This document shows, piece after piece, positions 12,568 to 19,112 of a DNA stretch of 20,181 nt. The notes under the pieces are model-generated. The model saw only the letters and a list, made by a program, of their open reading frames with translations, was not told where the DNA came from and ran no database searches. Positions within the stretch are counted from its first letter, which is position 1; every line of letters starts with the position of its first letter. The position numbers were made by a program, and so were the translations under genes. Source of the stretch: a virus; IMG/VR virus record IMGVR_UViG_3300034954_000558, positions 1 through 20,181 of that record; one strand, given 5' to 3'.

Positions 12568-13744
12568 TTGTTACACCCCTGTTTTTTAATTTTCTAATTT
12601 TGGCTCGATCTAACATGCGTGCATGTTTCATCTTGTCAACCATTTTTTCTCTTTCGATTTTCTTTTTAGCTATAGCAACTGCATCTTCTCCGTACATTCT
12701 TCTGTACTTCAATGTATGTTTACTTGGCTTAGTTTTAGCTGTCTTATCGCCCGGAGCTGGTTTATAAGCTGCAGGATTATTATCAGCCATTTTTGATGTT
12801 CTATTAAAATGTGAAAGTCTTTTCTTTTTGGTAGACTTTGCTAAACCTTTAAAATATACAGAAGGCTGACTTCCTTTAGCCTTCTTAACGTCTTTGTCTT
12901 GTGCTACTTCTTTTTTTCTTTCTTTTTCTACAAGCTCGATAGAATCAAGCCACTTTCTGTAGTGCTTACCGTCTTGCTCAATAATGACATAATTACTTCC
13001 AAGACTGGTAACACGAGCGAGTTGGTCACTGCCCACGACAGTAACACTATCACCAATATCAAACAGATGTCCTTTAACATATGCCTCCCTTTTCTCGGAG
13101 ACAGGCTCGAAATGTAACTTATTAAAATATGTCTTTTGTTCTTTTAGTCCCATACCTCTTCTTACTTCATTATATACCTTCTTTGCGTCTGCATTTGAAA
13201 CATTCCGTGGCAGCCCTTGTGAGAATTGTGTAAAGTCTCCTTCACTCGCCAAATTTCTCATCTTAGACGCTGACATTCCACTAACGTCGTCAGCATCCGG
13301 GTCTCTGTCACCGGCTGAAATTACGTTGATTTTATTGAAGTTATATAGACCGTGTCTACCTTTAACTCCATTATATTTTTTTAGTAGTGTGTTAAACTCG
13401 TTAACTCTATCTGATCCTACTACCATTGAAACATTCTTATATCCATCATTAAACATTTCAGTAACTGCGTCAAAAACATTCTTTACTTTCTTATCAAGCA
13501 TCACTTGTCTCGCATGCTTGGGAAAGAATTTTCTGACAGCTTTTACTTTTGTCATATAGTTCAATGGATTTTTTTTCTTATCTACTGATTGTGACAGGTA
13601 AATTCTATAAGAGTTTTTACCTGATTTCTTAGCTAATTCATTCATTAGTTTTTCATGGCCAGTAGTCGGAGGATTCATACGACCAAACGTAAAGAATACG
13701 GTCCTTTCCTCTTCTATCAAATAACTTTTAAATGAACTTATCAT
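12560..13744 (-). CDS. NMN-adenylyltransferase-like nucleotidyltransferase with basic C-terminal modules
   Basis: Residues 14-175 look like a cytidylyltransferase-type nucleotidyltransferase. FGRMNPPTTGHEKLM (20-34) carries the (H/T)xGH motif as T27-x-G-H30, VVGSDRVNEF (108-117) is the conserved strand, and GMSASKMRNLA (156-166) corresponds to the ISxTxxR motif that binds the nucleotide phosphates. The closest familiar group is nicotinamide-nucleotide adenylyltransferase, which makes NAD from NMN and ATP, but pantetheine-phosphate relatives cannot be excluded. Ahead of it is the leader-like MISSFKSYLIEEE. Behind it come a small KOW-like beta module (229-271), a module with SVYFKGLAKSTKKKRLSHF and TKPSKHTLKYRRMYGE (295-352), and a very basic tail. 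The fusion of enzyme, leader and basic modules suggests a virion-carried enzyme, which is inference. Confidence 0.85.
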   Translation of the reverse strand: MISSFKSYLIEEERTVFFTFGRMNPPTTGHEKLMNELAKKSGKNSYRIYLSQSVDKKKNPLNYMTKVKAVRKFFPKHARQVMLDKKVKNVFDAVTEMFNDGYKNVSMVVGSDRVNEFNTLLKKYNGVKGRHGLYNFNKINVISAGDRDPDADDVSGMSASKMRNLASEGDFTQFSQGLPRNVSNADAKKVYNEVRRGMGLKEQKTYFNKLHFEPVSEKREAYVKGHLFDIGDSVTVVGSDQLARVTSLGSNYVIIEQDGKHYRKWLDSIELVEKERKKEVAQDKDVKKAKGSQPSVYFKGLAKSTKKKRLSHFNRTSKMADNNPAAYKPAPGDKTAKTKPSKHTLKYRRMYGEDAVAIAKKKIEREKMVDKMKHARMLDRAKIRKLKNRGVTNA

Positions 13745-15261
13745 TAACTTTTTTTCCTCATCACTTCTTTCTTACGAACATCCTTAAACATTCTTTTTGA
13801 TAATACTTTAATTCTTCTTTGTAATGCTGGAGACTCGAGTCTCTTTTCGATCTCTCTCTTTCTAGCAGGAGTAAGATCTCTTTTTGGTATTCCTCTTGTG
13901 ATCTTTTGAGCTATGGCATTTCTGGCTTGTCTATCAGATCTTCTTCGAAGAACTTTCATATTAGCCATTCTCTTCTTCGCTCGTCTTCTACCAACTGCTA
14001 TGCGAGCTTTATTACGCTTCATGTCTCTTTTCTTTTTCATTCTTTGAGCCATGGTTAAAGCTTCATCAACTTCCACTTCTTCTTTTTTAATTACTACGTG
14101 AGTATTGATTGGTTTACCTTTTACTTTTGTTGCACCCTTTCCAGTATTTACAAATACTTTACCACCATGTTTTTTTGCGTGCGCGTGTGCATCATCTCTA
14201 TTGTCAAAGTATTTAAATGTCTTAGCTTCTTCAACTTTTTCTTTCTTTGCTGCAGCTGCTTTCTTAGCTTCTTTTTCTTTTCTTTTCTGTATATTAAGAG
14301 GATGAAGTGGATGTTTCATACCGTATGGAGATTTTGGATATGGATCTCTTTTCTTTGGTCTTCCTCTTAAATCCATTGGATCAACTATTTCATTAACAGA
14401 TTCAATTCTATTTGTTTTAGGATTTACACCAAGAATTTTCTTAACCATTTTTTCTGCTTGTGACTTAGAAATTCTTAATCCTTTCATAACACGATCTACT
14501 GCTTGCTGATAATTTTTAGTAGGTCCCATTAATTTTTCAGCTTTCTTCATAGCCATAGATGCTTCGTCAAGCGACTCTTTATGAATATCCATTCTAGTTC
14601 CAGATGGAGTCTTGACATAATTCTTTACTTTATAACCATGCTTCTTTGCAAAGTCTTGTCCGTCTTTCTCTTTGTGATAACTCTTCATGTGTAAGTGTAG
14701 ATGTTTATCACCTGACTTTTTAATCATACTTGGAATTTTTTTGACACTCATACTTCCATCTGAATGAGTTTGAGCATCACGGTTTGCATCACTATGATTG
14801 ATAGCTTCATTTGTTTTCTTTTTAAAAGGTTTAAATCTATCAGGATTAGATTGTTTCTTTGGACCGTACTTGTTAGTAACTGTGTGTGGTTTACCATTGA
14901 TGTGAACTACTGCTTCACCTTCTTTATCTACGTTGCCGTCCCACGTACCAGCGGCATGAGCTTTACGAGCTGCCTTAACTTTTGGATGATTGTCTATGGA
15001 TTCTTTCTTAATAACTTCTTTATCAGTCCTGACCATTCTGATTCCGACTTTGCCGTCTGGCTTTACATATTTTTCTGGCTTTCTGTCTGCACTATGTACT
15101 GAAGCATTAAGGTCGTCTCTAGCTTGACCTATGGCTTTCTTTCGCGTAAACTTACTTACGCCTTTTTTGCCTTTAACCGGTACTTTTAGATTTGGAAGTT
15201 TCTTATCCGACTTCATAGAGAGTTCGTTCATTAAGTCGAAAAAAGATTTTAATTGGGCCAT
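13744..15261 (-). CDS. Large Lys/Arg-rich multi-module protein, candidate internal head polyprotein
   Basis: The 505-residue product begins with the leader-like MAQLKSFFDLMNELS, then runs through several basic modules separated by Glu sites: LDE|AS (231-234), VNE|IV (289-292), VEE|AK (343-346) and VDE|AL (398-401). The pieces include a small beta-like unit with WDGNVDKEGEAVVHINGKPH (107-126), a His/Lys-rich unit (165-228), a helical unit with MGPTKNYQQAVDRVMKGLRI (245-264), an RGRPKK AT-hook-like motif (299-304) and a HAKKHGGKVFVNTGKG unit (361-376). The C-terminal block (402-505) contains MAQRMKKKRDMKRNKARIAV and RRAKKRMANMKVLRRRSDRQ, which I recall from many marine T4-like phages. It shares a base with each neighbour (TGATG, TAATG). 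DNA binding is likely from composition; cleavage is inferred. Confidence 0.86.
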   Translation of the reverse strand: MAQLKSFFDLMNELSMKSDKKLPNLKVPVKGKKGVSKFTRKKAIGQARDDLNASVHSADRKPEKYVKPDGKVGIRMVRTDKEVIKKESIDNHPKVKAARKAHAAGTWDGNVDKEGEAVVHINGKPHTVTNKYGPKKQSNPDRFKPFKKKTNEAINHSDANRDAQTHSDGSMSVKKIPSMIKKSGDKHLHLHMKSYHKEKDGQDFAKKHGYKVKNYVKTPSGTRMDIHKESLDEASMAMKKAEKLMGPTKNYQQAVDRVMKGLRISKSQAEKMVKKILGVNPKTNRIESVNEIVDPMDLRGRPKKRDPYPKSPYGMKHPLHPLNIQKRKEKEAKKAAAAKKEKVEEAKTFKYFDNRDDAHAHAKKHGGKVFVNTGKGATKVKGKPINTHVVIKKEEVEVDEALTMAQRMKKKRDMKRNKARIAVGRRRAKKRMANMKVLRRRSDRQARNAIAQKITRGIPKRDLTPARKREIEKRLESPALQRRIKVLSKRMFKDVRKKEVMRKKS

Positions 15262-16487
15262 CAGTTCCTCCCTGGTTTATCCCATCCTTTTAATATATCT
15301 GGCGAAAAGTTTGCGTATGAGAACTCCATACGGTCCACAATTTTCACGGCGTCACCACCAAGCTTGTCAATAGCTACATAACCTTCTTGACCTGTGGTTT
15401 GATAACCATTTCTAGTTTTCAAAAAAGTTTCTGTACTATTTAACTTATTAAGTATATTTATAAGTTTTAATTTCGCTAGAACAATAGATTTTTGTAATTC
15501 AAACATCATTTGTAAACTTATTTTATTTTGCGGTGAGAAGAATTTTAATATTTCATCTAATTTTTTCTGTTGAGCAGACTTTCCTTTTTCAGTCTTTCTT
15601 TTATCTATCTCTTTCTGAAACTTTTGTTTTATATGCGATATTAACTTCGTAACGTGGGTTTTGGTATTACCAATGACTTGGCCTTTTCGTACAAAAGTAT
15701 TATTAAACGTTTCAATAAGTTGAGCAATGTCTTGGTTAGCCTCGAGAGTACGTAGGGTACTACCAGAAATTTTATTAAAAATCCTGCCAGCGTTACTAAG
15801 ATGTGCATTGACGTCCTCCGTATCTGTCTTTGTCATAGTAAATCTTGTCATATCTCTTAACATTGCGTCTTGCGACCAGACGTTTTTACTATTACGAAAC
15901 TTACTAATATCGACTCCATAAGATGCTTTCATAGTTTCAAAAGAATTTCCAGTATAAGTGGTATGCCACACTATTCCAATCTTTGCGGCTTTGACTTTCT
16001 TTGCTGCCGCAGTTCCAGAAGGTATTGCGTAAACTATAGTGTTTGGATGAAAGGTTACATACGTCTTGCCTTTTATCTTTTTTGTCTTAATATCGCTCGT
16101 ATCAAATAAAAAGTCGCCTTGTATAACTCCTTTGATCCCGAGATCTGGTAAGTACTTGAGAGCGTTCTTTAATTTTAAATTGAGATCACCATCAGTATCA
16201 GCATCGATATCAGCGTTATTCTTGTAAACTTTTGGAGTGGCGTTAAATATCCCTTTCTTAGCAACAAAAAATTTACCGTCACGAGGATCAGTGCCACAAA
16301 AAATAGCTGGTGCTCCATCCCATTTAACGCTAACGTTTCCATCTTTGACTCCTCCTAGCATGTCTCTAAGAGAACGTAGAGCAAGTATAGCTTGTCTCGT
16401 TCCGTCGACTCCACCATATAGGACTTTGTCCTCGATATGAGTCATATGAGTATTTTTCTGTTCTGATATAAATTCTATAAAATTCAT
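15261..16487 (-). CDS. DUF6267-like protein with nucleotidyltransferase/ligase-like motifs
   Basis: This 408-residue protein starts with the leader-like MNFIEFISEQ. It then has THIEDKVLYGGVDGTRQAIL, SVKWDGAPAIFCGTDPRDGK with K55 in KWDG, FFVAKKGIFN, and KGVIQGDFLFD. Near the C-terminus are EGYVAID (368-374) and AVKIVDRMEFS (380-390). The order KxDG, GDFLF, EGxV and VKIV matches motifs I, III, IV and V of covalent nucleotidyltransferases (ATP-dependent DNA or RNA ligases and capping enzymes), with K55 as candidate adenylylated lysine. I recall this family from cyanophages as DUF6267 without a proven activity. The gap between motifs III and IV is unusually long and helical. A ligase-like activity is a reasoned guess; the gene itself is certain. 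Confidence 0.84.
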   Translation of the reverse strand: MNFIEFISEQKNTHMTHIEDKVLYGGVDGTRQAILALRSLRDMLGGVKDGNVSVKWDGAPAIFCGTDPRDGKFFVAKKGIFNATPKVYKNNADIDADTDGDLNLKLKNALKYLPDLGIKGVIQGDFLFDTSDIKTKKIKGKTYVTFHPNTIVYAIPSGTAAAKKVKAAKIGIVWHTTYTGNSFETMKASYGVDISKFRNSKNVWSQDAMLRDMTRFTMTKTDTEDVNAHLSNAGRIFNKISGSTLRTLEANQDIAQLIETFNNTFVRKGQVIGNTKTHVTKLISHIKQKFQKEIDKRKTEKGKSAQQKKLDEILKFFSPQNKISLQMMFELQKSIVLAKLKLINILNKLNSTETFLKTRNGYQTTGQEGYVAIDKLGGDAVKIVDRMEFSYANFSPDILKGWDKPGRN

Positions 16488-17944
16488 TATACAAACGCCT
16501 TTACGTAAACTGATGAATCTTCTGTTTGCGAACCTGCAATGTTAAATACATTTGTTGCAAACTGATCTCTATTTTTTTTGTTAGCTTTCATTATTGCATG
16601 ACATACATAAGTTGCCGCAAGTTTAGAATGTACGTCTGCAGCTTTTCTTGTTTTAGGATAATCATAAAAATCTTTTTCTTGAATATTTGTATCTGTTTCT
16701 TGAACCATCGACCAAAACTTTTTAGTGTCAGCTCCAATTTTACCTGTGCTTAGTTCAGTATGAATCTTTCTCGACTGAATTACTATTTTTTGATTTTCAG
16801 GTAAATTCTTTGCATTTAAGAATTCTTTTGCTGCATACTGTTGTTGTTTATAACCAACCTTTCCACCTCTTGCTTTTCCACCTAGTATTTCCATATTGAC
16901 TGCAACGAAGTCACTAAAAGATCTAAAGTCGAGTTGTTGGCCATCGATAAAAAGTGTCGCACTTTTACTACTCCAGAATTTTTTCTTTGCTAAAGTTAAT
17001 CTATCAAACTTTCGTTGTTTTTCTGGAAGTCTATCTAAATTATATACAGTTAATTTAATGCTGCCTTCGTCTTTAAATTCTGGTGCGATCTTAAGAGATA
17101 TTGGTACTATGTCTCTTTTTCTAAATGCTTCTGACAGACTAATATTTAATGCAGCAACTGAATGATCTTGTAATACCTTTTTAATGTCCACATTTTTCTT
17201 AATAGCATAGATGTCACCTGGGTTCCATTTATCATTACTTAAATCAGGTTTACCTTCAGCTGAATATGCATTCTTTTTTAGTTTATAAATCTCAGTCATT
17301 TTACCTTTACCACGAAATAACTCATGATCTTTAGTAACGTATTCTTCTTTAATTAATTTTTTACCTATCATATATCCTGATCGATGCCATTGAGGTGCTA
17401 GTGTTACTGCCTCCATTATATCTTTAAATTTTTTATCTACCTTTACATTATTATATGCAGTTTCAAGTACATTTTCTTGTGTAAAAAAATCATATTTTTT
17501 ATTAGTACCGTGCTTCAATAAAGCATCTAACATAACACATTGCAAAGATTCACCTTTAGCTGTGGCACCAGACATTCCTCCACCTGTTGGTTGACCGCCA
17601 AAATGTACAGATTTTGCAATCGATGTTATCGGTACTTTACCTACAGATGTGTCAAGTTCTATTGTTGGTAACTCTTTTAAAGCTTTATTTCTCGCAAGAC
17701 CTGTTTTATTTAATATTACGTTTTCGAAATCTTTTATCACTTTCTTATTTTCAGCGGTGTCCTTAACTATCATCTCTTCTTGATTTATTTTAGATTTAAA
17801 ATGAATGATCTTAATCTTATCTTTCATCGCTGTTCTTAAATTATCAAATCTTTCGGGTCTTTTATCCCATTCGGCAGGCGTCAGATTCGTTGAAAATAAC
17901 ACAGCTTCCTCCAAGTATTTCGTGTATGACTTAAACCTTAACAT
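16487..17944 (-). CDS. Large conserved phage protein, unknown, first gene after terminator and late promoter
   Basis: The 485-residue protein begins MLRFKSYTKYLEEAVLFSTN, with the shared leader pattern and a possible LEE|AV protease site. A Gly-rich loop (GGQPTGGGMSGATAKGESLQ) lies about a third of the way in, followed by a helical segment, KWNPGDIYAIKK near the middle, and a C-terminal helical region ending SSVYVKAFV. The loop plus K-W-N-P-G-D-I-Y is a combination I recall from large proteins of cyanophages and other T4-like phages, with no assigned function. The TATAAATA promoter lies so close that the predicted transcript would begin at the ATG itself, and no Shine-Dalgarno sequence is visible, so a leaderless mRNA is possible. 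Its stop shares a base with the next start (TAATG). Confidence 0.85.
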   Translation of the reverse strand: MLRFKSYTKYLEEAVLFSTNLTPAEWDKRPERFDNLRTAMKDKIKIIHFKSKINQEEMIVKDTAENKKVIKDFENVILNKTGLARNKALKELPTIELDTSVGKVPITSIAKSVHFGGQPTGGGMSGATAKGESLQCVMLDALLKHGTNKKYDFFTQENVLETAYNNVKVDKKFKDIMEAVTLAPQWHRSGYMIGKKLIKEEYVTKDHELFRGKGKMTEIYKLKKNAYSAEGKPDLSNDKWNPGDIYAIKKNVDIKKVLQDHSVAALNISLSEAFRKRDIVPISLKIAPEFKDEGSIKLTVYNLDRLPEKQRKFDRLTLAKKKFWSSKSATLFIDGQQLDFRSFSDFVAVNMEILGGKARGGKVGYKQQQYAAKEFLNAKNLPENQKIVIQSRKIHTELSTGKIGADTKKFWSMVQETDTNIQEKDFYDYPKTRKAADVHSKLAATYVCHAIMKANKKNRDQFATNVFNIAGSQTEDSSVYVKAFV

Positions 17945-17948
17945 ACTT

Positions 17949-17959
17949 CTATTTATAAT
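17949..17959 (-). promoter_or_regulatory. T4-type late promoter heading the basic-protein operon
   Basis: Minus-strand ATTATAAATAG contains the TATAAATA late element. It is located between the terminator and the 485-residue gene, which is the expected place for an operon promoter. With T4 spacing (element at about -13 to -6) transcription would begin at position 17944, exactly the A of the ATG. The same 11-mer occurs twice more on the same strand. Confidence 0.72.
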
Positions 17960-17970
17960 AGTTTGGAGTT

Positions 17971-18008
17971 TAAAAAAGCGCCTCAGACTCGCATTGAGGC
18001 GCTTTTTA
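17971..18008 (-). terminator. Strong intrinsic terminator after the Na/Pi cotransporter gene
   Basis: On the minus strand an eight-pair stem, GCGCCTCA (18002-17995 read as complement) with TGAGGCGC, encloses a nine-base loop and is followed by six T. An A-tract before the stem extends pairing to about 13 bases and makes the hairpin nearly symmetrical, so it might also stop plus-strand transcripts. It lies about 20 bases past the stop of the gene ending at 18029 and immediately before the late promoter. Confidence 0.92.
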
Positions 18009-18028
18009 TCACCGAAAGGAGAGGTGAA

Positions 18029-18496
18029 TTAAAATCTTCCGAGAAGTCTTGCGATGTGATGTACCCAAGGTAAGAGCATTACTGCCATAAAGAGATTTGC
18101 GCCACTATGAGCTAATGCTATTCGTAGAGTATCGCCTTTCGGCATACCGTCTGATACAAAGAAACCTGCGAGCCATATCGTACCAGTAGTTCCTATATTT
18201 GCTCCAAGAACTGCTGCTATAGCTGCTGGCAGTGGGAGAGCTCCACTTGCAACGAGAGCTATGATTGCAGTGGTAGATAACGATGAAGATTGCCAGAGTA
18301 ACGTCATGACAATTCCACCTATAAACATATAAATTGGATTACCTAGAAAGAAGTTTAAGTGATCTAAGTTTCCCATGGATTTCATTCCACCTGAAAACAT
18401 TTTAAGTCCTATGTAGAATACAACCAATCCTACGAGTGCCGTGATTACGGGATTACCTAGTTCCATTTTGCTCACCTTTTTAATTAATTCGTTCAT
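18029..18496 (-). CDS. Half-size Na+/phosphate cotransporter-like membrane protein
   Basis: The 155-residue protein has hydrophobic segments at about 15-34, 54-72, 77-97, 101-113 and 127-147. It contains LLWQSSSLSTTAIIALVASG (66-85) with the QSSS motif, and VLGANIGTTGT (96-106), followed by RIALAHSGANLF. These are signatures of the Na_Pi_cotrans (NptA/SLC34-type) repeat. Full-length members carry two inverted repeats with two QSSS motifs; here only one is present, so the protein would have to dimerise or work differently. No PhoU-like tail is present. AGGTGAG before an ATG at 18466 makes a start ten residues later possible. Phosphate uptake genes are a known theme in marine phages; transport and ion use here are inferred. 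Confidence 0.86.
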   Translation of the reverse strand: MNELIKKVSKMELGNPVITALVGLVVFYIGLKMFSGGMKSMGNLDHLNFFLGNPIYMFIGGIVMTLLWQSSSLSTTAIIALVASGALPLPAAIAAVLGANIGTTGTIWLAGFFVSDGMPKGDTLRIALAHSGANLFMAVMLLPWVHHIARLLGRF

Positions 18497-18507
18497 ACTA
18501 TTATGTA

Positions 18508-18669
18508 TTATCGACCGCGCCTCTTGAATGTTACAGTTTTGTTAAACCTTTTCTTTTGAGTCGTCTTTTTTCTTCTTTCAGTTTCGCGATTACGAGGATC
18601 GTACATCTCGTAACCACGAATACCGTTTTCTTTAGCCCATGCGGCTATCATTTCTGGTTTGTGTTTCAC
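18508..18669 (-). CDS. Small basic protein with GTG start (53 aa)
   Basis: The minus strand encodes 53 residues, MKHKPEMIAAWAKENGIRGY then EMYDPRNRETERRKKTTQKK and RFNKTVTFKRRGR. The first half looks like a helix-turn unit and the second half is nearly all basic, which suggests nucleic-acid binding. The GTG at 18669 overlaps the preceding TGA as GTGA, and GAGG stands about eight bases upstream, so I prefer it to the ATG six codons later. It fills what would otherwise be a 170-base gap between the glycine-zipper gene and the Na/Pi gene. I recognise no family. Confidence 0.72.
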   Translation of the reverse strand: MKHKPEMIAAWAKENGIRGYEMYDPRNRETERRKKTTQKKRFNKTVTFKRRGR

Positions 18670-19112
18670 TTATTAAACCTCACTGTGTAAGTTTTTCCGT
18701 CATAATTAAAAGTTATAGTTGAGTGCGAGTATATAGTTTCCATTGACTCTTTATAACGTGTTATCTTGTTACATACGAGTTTAGTACCATTACTAGCAGT
18801 ACTATTTTGATTGCCAAGAATACCACCAATAATTGCACCAGCGGTAGCACCGTCAGGCAAGTCTTTTGTAATATTTTGACCGATAGCACCACCGATGATC
18901 GCTCCTAAGATTGTATCTGCAGTTTTATCTCCTGATACATTTCTTTCAGAACAAACTTCAACAACCTGTGGTGTTCTTTTAATAATAGTCTTTTGGTGAT
19001 CATTAACTACTGCAGCATGTGGCTGAGTAGCAAATGCACTCTTACCAGTTACAAAGCCACCGACAAACGCTAGTGCCCATGTAACAGCTGTAATTTTTAT
19101 AAAAGTATTCAT
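18666..19112 (-). CDS. Exported glycine-zipper (2TM-type) protein
   Basis: The 148-residue protein begins with a signal peptide, MNTFIKITAVTWALAFVGGF, with probable cleavage after SAFA-T near residue 29. The mature part has a Gly-zipper hairpin: ADTILGAIIGGAIGQNI (about 65-81) and AGAIIGGILGNQ (about 91-102), separated by TKDLPDG. Two Cys residues, one before (EVCSE) and one after (LVCNK), could form a disulfide. This matches the glycine-zipper 2TM family of bacterial outer-membrane proteins (Rickettsia 17-kDa antigen-like). Phage copies are known to me, but their role is not. A change to the host envelope, such as superinfection exclusion, is plausible. The start overlaps the upstream gene by ATGA. 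Confidence 0.85.
   Translation of the reverse strand: MNTFIKITAVTWALAFVGGFVTGKSAFATQPHAAVVNDHQKTIIKRTPQVVEVCSERNVSGDKTADTILGAIIGGAIGQNITKDLPDGATAGAIIGGILGNQNSTASNGTKLVCNKITRYKESMETIYSHSTITFNYDGKTYTVRFNK

Noticed and set aside
8418-15261. Reading the Lys/Ala/His-rich proteins as histone-like or ribosomal proteins
   Set aside because: No histone or ribosomal-protein signatures are present. The modular, Glu-jointed build and phage context fit virion-internal proteins better.
15455-15462. TATAAATA on the minus strand inside the ligase-like gene
   Set aside because: It lacks the shared 11-base context. It lies about 195 bases before the next gene and falls in an AT-rich coding stretch, so chance is likely.
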